DNA of 60,055 nt from Chloroflexota bacterium (GTDB lineage Bacteria > Chloroflexota > Chloroflexia > Chloroflexales > Roseiflexaceae), in NCBI GenBank assembly GCA_018969485.1, contig JAGWYG010000012.1:1-60055 (forward strand), written 5' to 3'. Positions within the stretch are counted from its first letter, which is position 1; each line of letters starts with the position of its first letter. The notes under the pieces were generated by a model that was not told the origin of the DNA, searched no databases, and worked only from the letters and a program-made list of their open reading frames with translations. Made by a program: the position numbers and the translations under genes. Shown here piece after piece: positions 34,099-42,139 of the stretch.

Positions 34099-35382
34099 TC
34101 AGAACCCGATATGGATGATCGTCCGGCCCGTACGATCCTGAAAGAAGCCGACGCCGTCCTGGATCAGGCCGACGTAGAAGCCCATGCGCGTCTCTGGCTG
34201 ACGCACCCGGATGCGCCCGACGACCAGCGCCTCCTCGCCGGGCAGCAGCACGTCCTCGACGAACGGGATGCGCCAGGCCTCGGGTGGGCGCGGCGTGATC
34301 GCCCAGCGGTACGGATAGCGCCGCGCGCCACCGCCGCTGTTGGCGTCCCAATCGACGCCGATGCGCCAGAAGCCGCCCGAGCGCGCGGTGAATGCGCCGT
34401 CTTCGATCGAGGAGTAGACATCGTCGGTGGTGTATTCGTAGCCCGACGCCGGCCCGTAGGTGCGGATGGGCACATCGCCGTCATTCACCACCCGCATCGT
34501 CACGGTGAGCACCTCGCCCAGCATCAGCGCCTGTGGCGCCATGGTGCTGTAGGTGATCGTGGCGCTCGGCTGGCCGCCATCGGCGATCGTGATCTCGCCG
34601 CCCCGCTCGACGACGTTGCCGAGCCCATCGCGCACCCGCACCGTGTAGCGGTAGGCACCATCGCCGAGCAGAAACCCGTCGACGGTGCGGCCATTCCAGA
34701 CGAAGCGCTGGTTGGCCGGCTCGAGCTCCTCGCCGCTGATGAACGGGTAGACGGTGCCGTCGGGACCGGTGACCACCAGATCGACCGTCGTCGTCACCGG
34801 CACGCTGAAGGTGATCTCGCTGACATCGTCGATGCCATCGGCATTGGGCGAGATGGTCGTCGGCGCCGCCACCAGGCCATCGATCGAGGGTGGCTGCCGC
34901 TCATCGCCGACGATCTCCAGCGGTAGCTCGACCGTCTCGCGGCTGCCGTCGACACCGGTGGCCGCGAGGACCACGCGGTATGTGCCGCCCGGTAGCGCAC
35001 GGCGCCGGATCACCGGATCATCGGTGGGCGCGGTGCCATCGAACTGCAGCGTGTACGGCTCGCCCGACGGCATGCGCCGCTGGTCGCGCCGCAGGGGGTA
35101 CGTCGTGCCATCGGCGGCGACCAGCGCCACCGACACCAGCGCCTCGCGGCCGACCACATAGCGGATCGCCAGCGTCTCGCCGGCGCCGCTCGGCTGCAGC
35201 ACCGGCTGCGACAGCACCACATCCGTGAGCAGGGCGGTGCTGCCGCAGGCGCTCAGCGTCGGCGCCAGCACCATCAGCCATGCGAGCACCAGTCGCCCCG
35301 CCGACTGCCGACTGTCCACCGCCGACTGCCCCATCAGCCATGCGAGCACCAGTCGCCACCAACGCGTCATGCTGTCCCTCAT
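34099..35382 (-). CDS. lipoprotein with FlgD-like Ig-type domain
   Basis: A 427-residue secreted lipoprotein. A hydrophobic signal ends LSACGST, and the mature part contains Ig-like repeats. The segment SPNADGIDDVSEITFSV followed by TTVDLVVTGPDG resembles the FlgD-Ig/gliding-motility C-terminal fold that often ends in bacterial surface proteins. A later region carries ALMLGEVLTVTMRVVNDG. No enzymatic motif is seen. The signal peptide is unusual in that RLVLAWLM occurs twice because of a 60 bp in-frame duplication. ATG 35382 overlaps the upstream stop by ATGA. Confidence 0.8.
   Translation of the reverse strand: MRDSMTRWWRLVLAWLMGQSAVDSRQSAGRLVLAWLMVLAPTLSACGSTALLTDVVLSQPVLQPSGAGETLAIRYVVGREALVSVALVAADGTTYPLRRDQRRMPSGEPYTLQFDGTAPTDDPVIRRRALPGGTYRVVLAATGVDGSRETVELPLEIVGDERQPPSIDGLVAAPTTISPNADGIDDVSEITFSVPVTTTVDLVVTGPDGTVYPFISGEELEPANQRFVWNGRTVDGFLLGDGAYRYTVRVRDGLGNVVERGGEITIADGGQPSATITYSTMAPQALMLGEVLTVTMRVVNDGDVPIRTYGPASGYEYTTDDVYSSIEDGAFTARSGGFWRIGVDWDANSGGGARRYPYRWAITPRPPEAWRIPFVEDVLLPGEEALVVGRIRVRQPETRMGFYVGLIQDGVGFFQDRTGRTIIHIGF
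35271..35357. repeat. 27-bp direct repeat, 60-bp duplication in a signal peptide
   Basis: The 27 bases at 35271-35297 are repeated exactly at 35331-35357, a 60 bp period. The 33 bases between contain CCGACTG units (CCGACTGCCGACTG and GCCGACTGCC). The length is a multiple of three, so the lipoprotein frame is kept and 20 residues are added. Confidence 0.9.
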
Positions 35383-36350
35383 GCGTGTTCGTCGGCATGG
35401 CTACCATGCCGTCGGCGAAACCAGAGCAGCGCCAGCGCGCCGAGCGCCACACCGAACCACAGCGTCGCGAACCGGATGATGATCGTCGCCGCCGCCGCCG
35501 GGCCGCCGGCCAGCGGCACCAGCAGGACGAGCAGCCCGGCGCTCGAGGCCTCGGAGACGCCCAGCCCGCCGGGCAGGAAGGAGACCAGGCCGAACAGCGT
35601 CGAGGCGGCGAAGACGAATGTCGCGACGATGACCAGCCGGGCGTCGAGCGGGACGCCGAGGCCGACGAGGACGAACGTGAATGCGAGGCATTCGCCGAAC
35701 CACGATGCCAGGCTGACGGTGGTGGCGCCGAACAGCGCGCGCCAGCCCAGCAGGGCGCGGGTGCTGTCGTACGCCGCCGCGAGACGCGTGGCGCTGCGCT
35801 GCGCCGCCGGGATGGCAGCCAGCCGCGCCAGGCTCCAGGCCACCGCCTGCCGCCACTGGACGAGCGCCAGCCCGCCGAGCGTCAGCAGCACCAGGGCGAT
35901 GAAGGCCGGCCGCGCGGGCTCGTACAGCGTCAGGCCGACGCTCATCAGCAGCAGCATCGCGATGCCGTCGGTGACGCGCTCGGCTACCACGATCGGCGCC
36001 GATGCGCTGATCGCGGTGCCGTTCAGCCGCTTCAGCAACGCTGATTTCAGGACCTCGCCGACCTTCGCCGGCGTCACCGCCATGATCATGCCGCCGGTGA
36101 AGATCAGCGCGCTGTCGAGCAGCGTCACGCCGCCGGCCATCGCCAGATGATGCAGATAGCCGTGCCATTTGGCCCAGCGCAGGGCGTAGTTGAGCGCAGT
36201 GAGGCCGATCACCAGCGGCAGGACGCCGAGGTCGAATGCTGCCAGGCTCGCCGCGACGGCACGGGCGTCGGCCAGCAGCCCCAGCGCGAGGCTGATCGCC
36301 AGGCCCAGTCCGGCGGCGAGCAGCAGATTGCGGCGCATCGTCGGTGACAC
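35379..36350 (-). CDS. lysylphosphatidylglycerol synthase transmembrane-domain (UPF0104/YbhN-like) protein
   Basis: A 323-residue integral membrane protein with about eight helices. It matches the flippase part of MprF and the AglD/YbhN group: RWAKWHGYLHH, FTGGMIMAVTPAKVGEVLKS, VAERVTDG and FLPGGLGVSEASSAGLL. The catalytic aminoacyl-transferase half of MprF is absent. Members are thought to move lipids across the membrane. It is coupled by ATGA to the downstream lipoprotein gene, and the epimerase gene lies just upstream. Confidence 0.85.
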   Translation of the reverse strand: MSPTMRRNLLLAAGLGLAISLALGLLADARAVAASLAAFDLGVLPLVIGLTALNYALRWAKWHGYLHHLAMAGGVTLLDSALIFTGGMIMAVTPAKVGEVLKSALLKRLNGTAISASAPIVVAERVTDGIAMLLLMSVGLTLYEPARPAFIALVLLTLGGLALVQWRQAVAWSLARLAAIPAAQRSATRLAAAYDSTRALLGWRALFGATTVSLASWFGECLAFTFVLVGLGVPLDARLVIVATFVFAASTLFGLVSFLPGGLGVSEASSAGLLVLLVPLAGGPAAAATIIIRFATLWFGVALGALALLWFRRRHGSHADEHA

Positions 36351-36358
36351 AGGCCCTC

Positions 36359-36766
36359 TCAGGTTGCGCCGTGCTCGACGAGCTCGGTGAGCACGCCGGC
36401 GACGGCCGTGGGGTGGATGAAGGCGACGCGCGTGCCGTGCAGTCCCGGGCGCCCGACGTCGTCGATCAGGCGGACGCCGCGGCGCCGCAGCGTGGCGAGC
36501 GCCGCGTCGAGATCGCTGACCCGGTAGGCGATGTGGTGCATGCCCGGGCCACGTTCGGCCAGGAACCGGCTGAATGCGGCGGCCGGACCGGTGGGTGCGA
36601 TCAGTTCGATGGCGCTGCCGCCGATCCGCGCGAAGGCGACGCGCATGTGTCGCTCGGGCAGTTCGCTGACCTGCCAGTCGGCGACGTCGAACTGCGCGCG
36701 GTAGCCGGCGATGGCTGCCTCGAGATCCGTCACTGCCATGCCGATGTGGTCGATCTCGTGGAACAC
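36359..36766 (-). CDS. mce: methylmalonyl-CoA epimerase
   Basis: Interconverts the two methylmalonyl-CoA epimers in propionate metabolism or the 3-hydroxypropionate cycle. A vicinal-oxygen-chelate protein of 135 residues. EIDHIGMAVTDLEAAIAGY carries the first metal histidine, IELIAPTG the middle acidic residue and GMHHIAYRVSDLDAAL the second histidine. GTRVAFIHP and a C-terminal LTELVEH close the fold. Start is GTG 36766, with GAGGGGG six bases upstream; a longer frame has no such site. No mutase subunits are in the window. The gene is eight bases upstream of the flippase gene. Confidence 0.9.
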   Translation of the reverse strand: MFHEIDHIGMAVTDLEAAIAGYRAQFDVADWQVSELPERHMRVAFARIGGSAIELIAPTGPAAAFSRFLAERGPGMHHIAYRVSDLDAALATLRRRGVRLIDDVGRPGLHGTRVAFIHPTAVAGVLTELVEHGAT

Positions 36767-36904
36767 CCGTGCCCCCTCACTCGCCGCCGCAGTATAGCCG
36801 GGCCACTGCGGCGCGTCAATCGCCCCCGCCTGCCCACCAGGGCTGCGCCGTGCTTGAAGCTCTGCCCCTGAGCCCCCGCCGGAGGTGACCTTGGCTGCCC
36901 GCAC

Positions 36905-38287
36905 TCACCACACCAGCGCCTGATCCGGGGCGAGCGCATATGGCGCGAACCAGCCGGTGGTATCGGCGAGCGGCAGCACGCTCTCGTGTAGCGTGATGCC
37001 GAGGGCCTGCTGCATCCAGGCACGCCGCGCCTGCATGCGCTCCCAGCAGGCCGGCGCCGTCGCCGCCAGCGCCGCCCGCAGCGCCGCATCGGCCAGGACG
37101 ACGCCATCCTCGGCATTGGCGGTGCAGAATGGTCCGCGGCTGACCGGGATGATGTCCATCTGCAGCACCATGCCCGAGGCCAACATCACGTCGCTCGTGG
37201 CGGTGAATGCCGAATGCACCCATTCGTCGAGATGCAGCGCGTGACCGGGATTGACGGCGAAGTCGAACAGCGCCGGGTCGCGCAGCCCGTCGGCGGCGTG
37301 AAACACGCTGCGGGCCGGCACGCCGACCGCCAGCGCCTGGTACCAGGCGCGCGTGACGGCGAAGTAGTTCGCCGCAAACGATGGGTAGAACTCGGCCAGC
37401 CCGGCCGGCAGGTCGGCGGGCCCGGCGGCGATCGCGCCGGCACGGCAGGTGAGCGCACCGCTCACGCCGAAGGCGCAGGTGAAGCTGTCGCCGAGCTGCG
37501 CGCGCCCGGCGCCCGGGCTGGCGAGGCCACGCCGCGCCTTGGCGCCGACGCTGAGCATCCGGTGGCACGAGAGCGGCAGGCCGCGCGCATCCAGCATCCG
37601 CTCGAGCATGTCCTCGCGGACGCCCGGCCGCAAGGCCGCCACCACGGCACGGACCCCCGCCGAGGTGATGCCGGCGGCGTACTCGAAGCGCACGATCTGC
37701 TCGGGCTCGCAGCGCAACCGCAGACCGTCTGCCGGGTCGATGAACAGCCCGGTGGCATTGCGCACTGCATCGATGGCGCCGCAGCGGGCGCGCAGCGCAT
37801 CGATCAGGTAGGCCGGCAGCTCGCTGGCCAGCGCGCCACCGGCGATGAGCGCACCGTCGAAGACCTTCCAGCCGACACAGCCGACGCGCTGGCCCGGCCC
37901 GATGCCGACATCGGCCAGCAGTCGGTCCAGTGGCCGGCTGGCGTCGCGCGCCTGCCCCGGCAGGCTCAGCTCCTGGAACAGCTCGATCTCGATGCCCAGC
38001 GCCGCGTCGGGCAGGTAGCCGAGGCATTCGTTGCCGACCAGCAGGCGCATGCGGCCATCGGCGGCGACCAGCAGCAGCGCTTCTTCGAACCGCGGATCGA
38101 ACCCGGTGAGATAGGCCAGGTTGGCGCTGTGCTCGCGATCGCCATAGACCACCAGCCAGTCGAGGCCGGCGGCGTGCATGCGTTGCTGCATCGCAGCATG
38201 GCGCGCCCGGTAGCAGGCGGGCGAGATCTCCGGCGGCGGTTCGGCGATGCCGTGATCGAGTGGTGACACCGAGGCAAGCTGTGGCAT
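36905..38287 (-). CDS. M24-fold (creatinase/Xaa-Pro peptidase-like) protein, metal ligands doubtful
   Basis: A 460-residue protein with an N-terminal creatinase-type domain (about 25-190, AGLDWLVVYGDREHSANLAYLTGF). The C-terminal half is pita-bread-like (ITSAGVRAVVAALRPGVRED). The Asp-Asp-His-Glu-Glu metal ligands expected in Xaa-Pro dipeptidases are not evident: the GDSFTCAFGVSG strand lacks the paired aspartates, and MVLQMDIIP replaces the usual glutamate strand. It may be a metal-free creatinase-like hydrolase or a pseudoenzyme. ATG 38287 has GGAAGGAG upstream. A TATAAT lies at 38333-38338 on the same strand. Confidence 0.7.
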   Translation of the reverse strand: MPQLASVSPLDHGIAEPPPEISPACYRARHAAMQQRMHAAGLDWLVVYGDREHSANLAYLTGFDPRFEEALLLVAADGRMRLLVGNECLGYLPDAALGIEIELFQELSLPGQARDASRPLDRLLADVGIGPGQRVGCVGWKVFDGALIAGGALASELPAYLIDALRARCGAIDAVRNATGLFIDPADGLRLRCEPEQIVRFEYAAGITSAGVRAVVAALRPGVREDMLERMLDARGLPLSCHRMLSVGAKARRGLASPGAGRAQLGDSFTCAFGVSGALTCRAGAIAAGPADLPAGLAEFYPSFAANYFAVTRAWYQALAVGVPARSVFHAADGLRDPALFDFAVNPGHALHLDEWVHSAFTATSDVMLASGMVLQMDIIPVSRGPFCTANAEDGVVLADAALRAALAATAPACWERMQARRAWMQQALGITLHESVLPLADTTGWFAPYALAPDQALVW

Positions 38288-38399
38288 GGCGGGCTCCTTC
38301 CGCTGGTGTGGCGCATGGCCTGGGCCCTCATGATTATACTGCGTCGCGATCGCCCGTGCCCTGCATCGCAGCGGCTGGCCCGGCAGCAGGCGCCCCGGC

Positions 38400-38429
38400 T
38401 TGACAACCGCGGGCGCCGCCCGGTATGGT
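38400..38429 (+). promoter_or_regulatory. promoter of the enolase-superfamily gene
   Basis: TTGACA (38400-38405), an 18 bp spacer and TATGGT (38424-38429). The start is near 38436. GGGAGGAG precedes ATG 38460. Confidence 0.7.
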
Positions 38430-38459
38430 GGGTGCGCCAGCAGGCGGGAGGAGCATTCG

Positions 38460-39626
38460 ATGAAGATCACCGGCATCCGATCACTTGTCGTCAACGCGCG
38501 CATGCGCAACTGGATCTTCGTCCAGGTCATCACCGACCAGGACGGCCTGACGGGTTGGGGCGAAGCGACGCTCGAATGGAAGACGCGCGGCGTCGTCGGC
38601 GCCATCGAGGACGTCGGGCGGCTGCTCATCGGCGAGGACCCGCGCCGCATCGAGCACCTGTACCAGATGATGTACCGCCAGTATTTCTGGAAGTCGGGCA
38701 TCGAGGGCATGACGGCGATCAGCGGCATCGAACAGGCGCTATGGGACATCAAGGGCAAGTGGCTGGGGGTGCCGGTGTACGAGTTGCTCGGCGGCCGCGT
38801 GCGCGACCGCGTGCGGGTCTATGATCATCTCGGCGGCGGCACGATGGAGAGCATGTACGAGAGCAGCGACCCGGCCGAGTTCGCCGAGCGCGCCCTCAGC
38901 GTCACTGCCGCCGGCGCGACGGCCCTGAAGTTCATGGCCGTGCCGCGCACCGAGCCGATCGAGGGGCTGCGCCCGGTGCGCTTCGCCGAGCGCATGGTGC
39001 GCGCGGTGCGCGAGGCGGTGGGCGACGGGGTCGATCTGATGGTCGACCTGCACGCCCGGTGCAGCTCGCCGGCGATGGCGCTGCAATACTGCCGTGCGCT
39101 CGAGCCCTACGGCCTGTTCTTCTTCGAAGAGCCGTGTCCGACCGAGGACCTCGAGGCGACGGCCCAGGTGACGCGGGCGGCGCGCATGCCGATCGCGACC
39201 GGCGAGCGCCTCGTCGGCCGCCACCAGTTCCGCGAGGTGTTCGAGCGCCGCGCCTGCCATGTCATCCAGCCCGATCTGTCGCATTGCGGCGGGCTGTGGG
39301 AGGCGCGCAAGATCGCCGCGGCGGCCGAGGCGGTGTCGATCGCCGTCGCGCCACACAACCCGAACGGGCCGATCGCGACGGCGGCGGCCATCCACTTCGC
39401 CCTGGCGACGCCGAACTGGGTGATCCAGGAGGCGATCAGCAGCGATGTGCCGTGGCGCAACGAGGTCGTCCGCACGAGCCATCGGCTGGTCGACGGCGCG
39501 TATGGCGTCCCCACCGCGCCCGGCCTGGGCATCGAGGTGGACGAACGCGCGGCGGCACGCCATCCCTGGCAGCCCGAGCTGATGCAGCGCTACTTCCATC
39601 CCGATGGTGCGGTAGCGGACTGGTGA
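38460..39626 (+). CDS. mandelate racemase/muconate lactonizing enzyme family protein
   Basis: An enolase-superfamily sugar-acid dehydratase or racemase, 388 residues. An N-terminal capping domain (GWGEATLEWKTRGV, YFWKSGIEGMTAISGIEQALWDIKG) is followed by the barrel. Metal ligands are in DLMVDLHARCS, FFFEEPC and ATGERLVGR. A histidine in APHNPNGPI and a C-terminal glutamate (IQEAI) fit the galactonate/gluconate-dehydratase group, in which the His-Asp dyad is general base. The exact sugar acid cannot be told. It is likely cotranscribed with the orphan gene behind it. Confidence 0.88.
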   Translation: MKITGIRSLVVNARMRNWIFVQVITDQDGLTGWGEATLEWKTRGVVGAIEDVGRLLIGEDPRRIEHLYQMMYRQYFWKSGIEGMTAISGIEQALWDIKGKWLGVPVYELLGGRVRDRVRVYDHLGGGTMESMYESSDPAEFAERALSVTAAGATALKFMAVPRTEPIEGLRPVRFAERMVRAVREAVGDGVDLMVDLHARCSSPAMALQYCRALEPYGLFFFEEPCPTEDLEATAQVTRAARMPIATGERLVGRHQFREVFERRACHVIQPDLSHCGGLWEARKIAAAAEAVSIAVAPHNPNGPIATAAAIHFALATPNWVIQEAISSDVPWRNEVVRTSHRLVDGAYGVPTAPGLGIEVDERAAARHPWQPELMQRYFHPDGAVADW

Positions 39627-39668
39627 TATCGCCGGCGCGCCTGTCGCGCGGCATAGCGGAGCAGCGCC

Positions 39669-40229
39669 ATGATGACCGAGCGATACCCGTCGGTGCAGTT
39701 CGCGGGCGAAAACCACATGATCACGCTGTTCGACGAGCACGGCACGGCATGCGCGTGCGCCAGCCTGTGGCGCGCCAGCTACAGTCCGGCCGGCTGTGGC
39801 GCGGCGCTGTTCCTGTGGCATGGCGCGCACCGCGTGCTGCTGAGCGATGCGCCGGCGCTGGCATGCCATGTGCGCGATCGGTTCAATCAGTACTTCGCCG
39901 GCTTTGCCGAGCGCGGCTTCGCCACGATCGCGCCGACGGCCGGGCGCGTCACGGTCACCGCCGGCGACCCCACGCCATGGCGTGCGTCGTGGCACAGCGC
40001 CGTCGGCACCATCGAGCTGTGGTGGGATGCGATCTTCGAGGCGGCCTTCGAGCGGTTCGACAACACCAGCGGCCCGCAACGCTACGCGGTGAGCGCGGTC
40101 ATCAGCAACTGCCGCGCCGCCGGCATCATGATCGATGGCCAGCCGCTCGCCGGTGCGATCGGCGTCCCCGCCGGCGCATCGCTCAGCTCGGGGTTCCTCG
40201 CCTTCAGCGAGACTTGGTGCGATGCGTGA
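39669..40229 (+). CDS. unknown protein, orphan
   Basis: A 186-residue soluble protein with no recognised domain. It begins with strands (VQFAGENHMITLFDEHG) and is rich in Cys, Trp and His, with a central FNQYFAGFAERGFATIAPTAGRV region in two parts and FEAAFERFDNTSG. No signal peptide is seen. Two ATGs at 39669 and 39672 follow GGAG by seven bases. It lies 42 bases after the sugar-acid dehydratase, so a role in the same catabolic unit is possible. Its end overlaps the convergent allantoinase gene by 26 bases. Confidence 0.7.
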   Translation: MMTERYPSVQFAGENHMITLFDEHGTACACASLWRASYSPAGCGAALFLWHGAHRVLLSDAPALACHVRDRFNQYFAGFAERGFATIAPTAGRVTVTAGDPTPWRASWHSAVGTIELWWDAIFEAAFERFDNTSGPQRYAVSAVISNCRAAGIMIDGQPLAGAIGVPAGASLSSGFLAFSETWCDA

Positions 40230-41550
40230 GCAGGCGGCCGGCCGGCGCACCGAACTGGCCGCAGTCGTACGCCAGGTGGCCACGCACCAGCGTCTGGTGC
40301 ACCCGCGGGCGCACGCGCCAGCCCAGGTACGGATTGAGCCGATGCCGGTCATGCAGCCGGTCCGGCGTCACGTCCCACGGATCGTCGAGCGCCACGATCG
40401 CCAGATCGGCATCATATCCCGGCGCGACCTGCCCCTTGCCCTGCAGGCCAAACCGCTGTGCGACCGCGCCGGCCGTCACCGACGCGAGCCACGGCAGGCC
40501 CAGGCCACGCACCAGGACGCCCGCCTCGAGCAGCAGTGGCAGCGTCAGCTCGCAGCCGGCGATGCCGCCCCAGATCGCGAAGACGTCATCGCCCTGCTTC
40601 ATGTCGGGCGGCGCCGGCGAATGATCCGACGCCACCATCGGCAGGCTGCCGTCGGCCAGCGCGGCCCACAGCGCGGCGCACTCGGCGGCCGGGCGCAGCG
40701 GCGGCGCACACTTCGCGGCCGCGCCGATGCGCTCGAGCGCGTCCTCATCGAGCACCAGGTAGTGCGGGCATGTCTCGCAGCTCACATCGATGCCGGCGGC
40801 GCGCGCCGCGCTGACCAGCGCCACGCCCCGGCCCGTGCTGACATGCACGATGTGCAGCCGGCACCCGGCATCGGCCGCCAGGTGAATCGCCCGCCCGATC
40901 GCCTCCAGTTCGGCGACCGCCGGGCGCGAGTCCAGATATGCGCGGGCGTCGCGCCGGCCGGCATCGCGGGCGCGCTGCGCCAGCGCGGCGGTGATGCCGT
41001 CATTCTCGGCGTGCACCGCCACCAGCAGGCCCAGGTGCGCGGCGCGGCGCATGCCGAGGTACAGCGTCGCGTCGTCGGCTGCGGCAAACTCGGGGGTACC
41101 GCTGCGCGACATGAACGCCTTCAGCCCGATCACGCCGGCCTCGGCCAGTTCATCGAGCCGATCCAGGTTGTCCGGCGTCAGGCCGCCCCACAGTGCCAGA
41201 TCGACGTGCGCCACGCCGGCCAGCGCCGCCGCCTTGGCCGCGAACGTGGCCGCATCGAGCGTCGGCGGATTGGCATTCAGCGGCATCTCGAACGCACACG
41301 TCGCCCCACCCGCCGCCAGCGCCCGCGTCCCGCTGGCAAAGCCTTCCCAGTGGCCGCGGCCGGGCTCATTGAAGTGCACGTGGGCATCGATCACGCCCGG
41401 CAGCACCAGCCTGCCGGTGGCGTCGAGCTCGTGGGGGGCTGCCGCGAGCGCCGGGCCGATCGCCACGATCCGGCCATCGGCAATCGCCACGTCCGCCCGT
41501 TCACCATTCGCCAGCGTCCCGCCGCGCACCACCAGATCAACTGCCGTCAT
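40204..41550 (-). CDS. allB: allantoinase (cyclic amidohydrolase)
   Basis: Hydrolyses allantoin to allantoate. The 448 residues match allantoinase better than dihydroorotase or hydantoinase: VIDAHVHFNEPGRGHWEGF with the HxH metal pair, FEMPLNANPPT, GLKAFMSRSG containing the carboxylated lysine, HAEND, HIVHVS and MVASDHSPA. ATG 41550 has GGGAGGG upstream. No other purine-degradation gene adjoins it, so a related cyclic-amide substrate is possible. It converges on and overlaps the orphan gene by 26 bases. Confidence 0.88.
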   Translation of the reverse strand: MTAVDLVVRGGTLANGERADVAIADGRIVAIGPALAAAPHELDATGRLVLPGVIDAHVHFNEPGRGHWEGFASGTRALAAGGATCAFEMPLNANPPTLDAATFAAKAAALAGVAHVDLALWGGLTPDNLDRLDELAEAGVIGLKAFMSRSGTPEFAAADDATLYLGMRRAAHLGLLVAVHAENDGITAALAQRARDAGRRDARAYLDSRPAVAELEAIGRAIHLAADAGCRLHIVHVSTGRGVALVSAARAAGIDVSCETCPHYLVLDEDALERIGAAAKCAPPLRPAAECAALWAALADGSLPMVASDHSPAPPDMKQGDDVFAIWGGIAGCELTLPLLLEAGVLVRGLGLPWLASVTAGAVAQRFGLQGKGQVAPGYDADLAIVALDDPWDVTPDRLHDRHRLNPYLGWRVRPRVHQTLVRGHLAYDCGQFGAPAGRLLTHRTKSR

Positions 41551-41576
41551 CGCGTTCCCTCCCACCGGCACGCCGC

Positions 41577-41873
41577 TCAGACGTAGAATCCGTCCGCCGG
41601 CAGCGGCGCCGTATCCGCCAGCACCACCTGCAGCCGCGCGTCCTGGCGAATGACCCGCCGCACGACCCCCCGGACGTGCCCGGCGTCGGCGCGCCAGCGC
41701 ACCAGATCACCGACGCGGACATCATAGCGTTCGGGGCCGAGCCGTGCCCCGCGGCACTCGATGACGAACCCCTCATCGCTGCGCTCGTCGACCGGGAGCA
41801 TCGTGTAGCGCCGGCCATAGCCGCGGCGGTCGATGTCAACGGTCAGCAGCGCGACGCCGCGCGATTCGGCCAT
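41577..41873 (-). CDS. small unknown protein
   Basis: A 98-residue protein, mostly beta strands by eye (GVALLTVDIDRRGYGRRYTML, FVIECRGARLG, YDVRVGDLVRWRAD, RLQVVLADTAP), suggesting a small barrel. No family is recognised. GGGGAGG seven bases before the ATG and a TTGCCG/TATGAT promoter support it as a gene. It lies 26 bases upstream of allB on the same strand and may be cotranscribed with it. Confidence 0.65.
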   Translation of the reverse strand: MAESRGVALLTVDIDRRGYGRRYTMLPVDERSDEGFVIECRGARLGPERYDVRVGDLVRWRADAGHVRGVVRRVIRQDARLQVVLADTAPLPADGFYV

Positions 41874-41904
41874 GCCCACCTCCCCGTGAATACGCCATGC
41901 GCCC

Positions 41905-41933
41905 ATCATACCAGCGTCGGATGGGTGCGGCAA
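41905..41933 (-). promoter_or_regulatory. promoter of the small unknown-allB unit
   Basis: On the minus strand, TTGCCG (41928-41933), exactly 17 bases, then TATGAT (41905-41910). The start lies near 41898, about 25 bases before ATG 41873. Confidence 0.65.
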
Positions 41934-42025
41934 GCAGCCCGGCGCGGGGTGCGCGAGATGCCATGGCGCCGCGCCGCCAGCCGGCCACACCGTCGCATCA
42001 TGATGCCGCCGGCCCGCTTCTCGTA

Positions 42026-42090
42026 TATACTGGGCGCACACCTGATCGGCTTCGCGGGCGCCCGGCATCCGGCGCATGCCGGGCGGCGAA
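42026..42090 (+). promoter_or_regulatory. nadK -10 box and leader hairpin
   Basis: TATACT (42026-42031) has no clear -35. The leader of about 100 bases begins with a strong hairpin: GCCCGGCAT (42060-42068) with ATGCCGGGC (42076-42084), extended by TTCGC (42051-42055) with GCGAA (42086-42090). It may stabilise the message or regulate it. No terminator U-run follows. Confidence 0.5.
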
Positions 42091-42139
42091 GCAGCGGTGA
42101 ACACGCGCTGTACTCACCGGACGTGGCGAGGTTCCGCCC

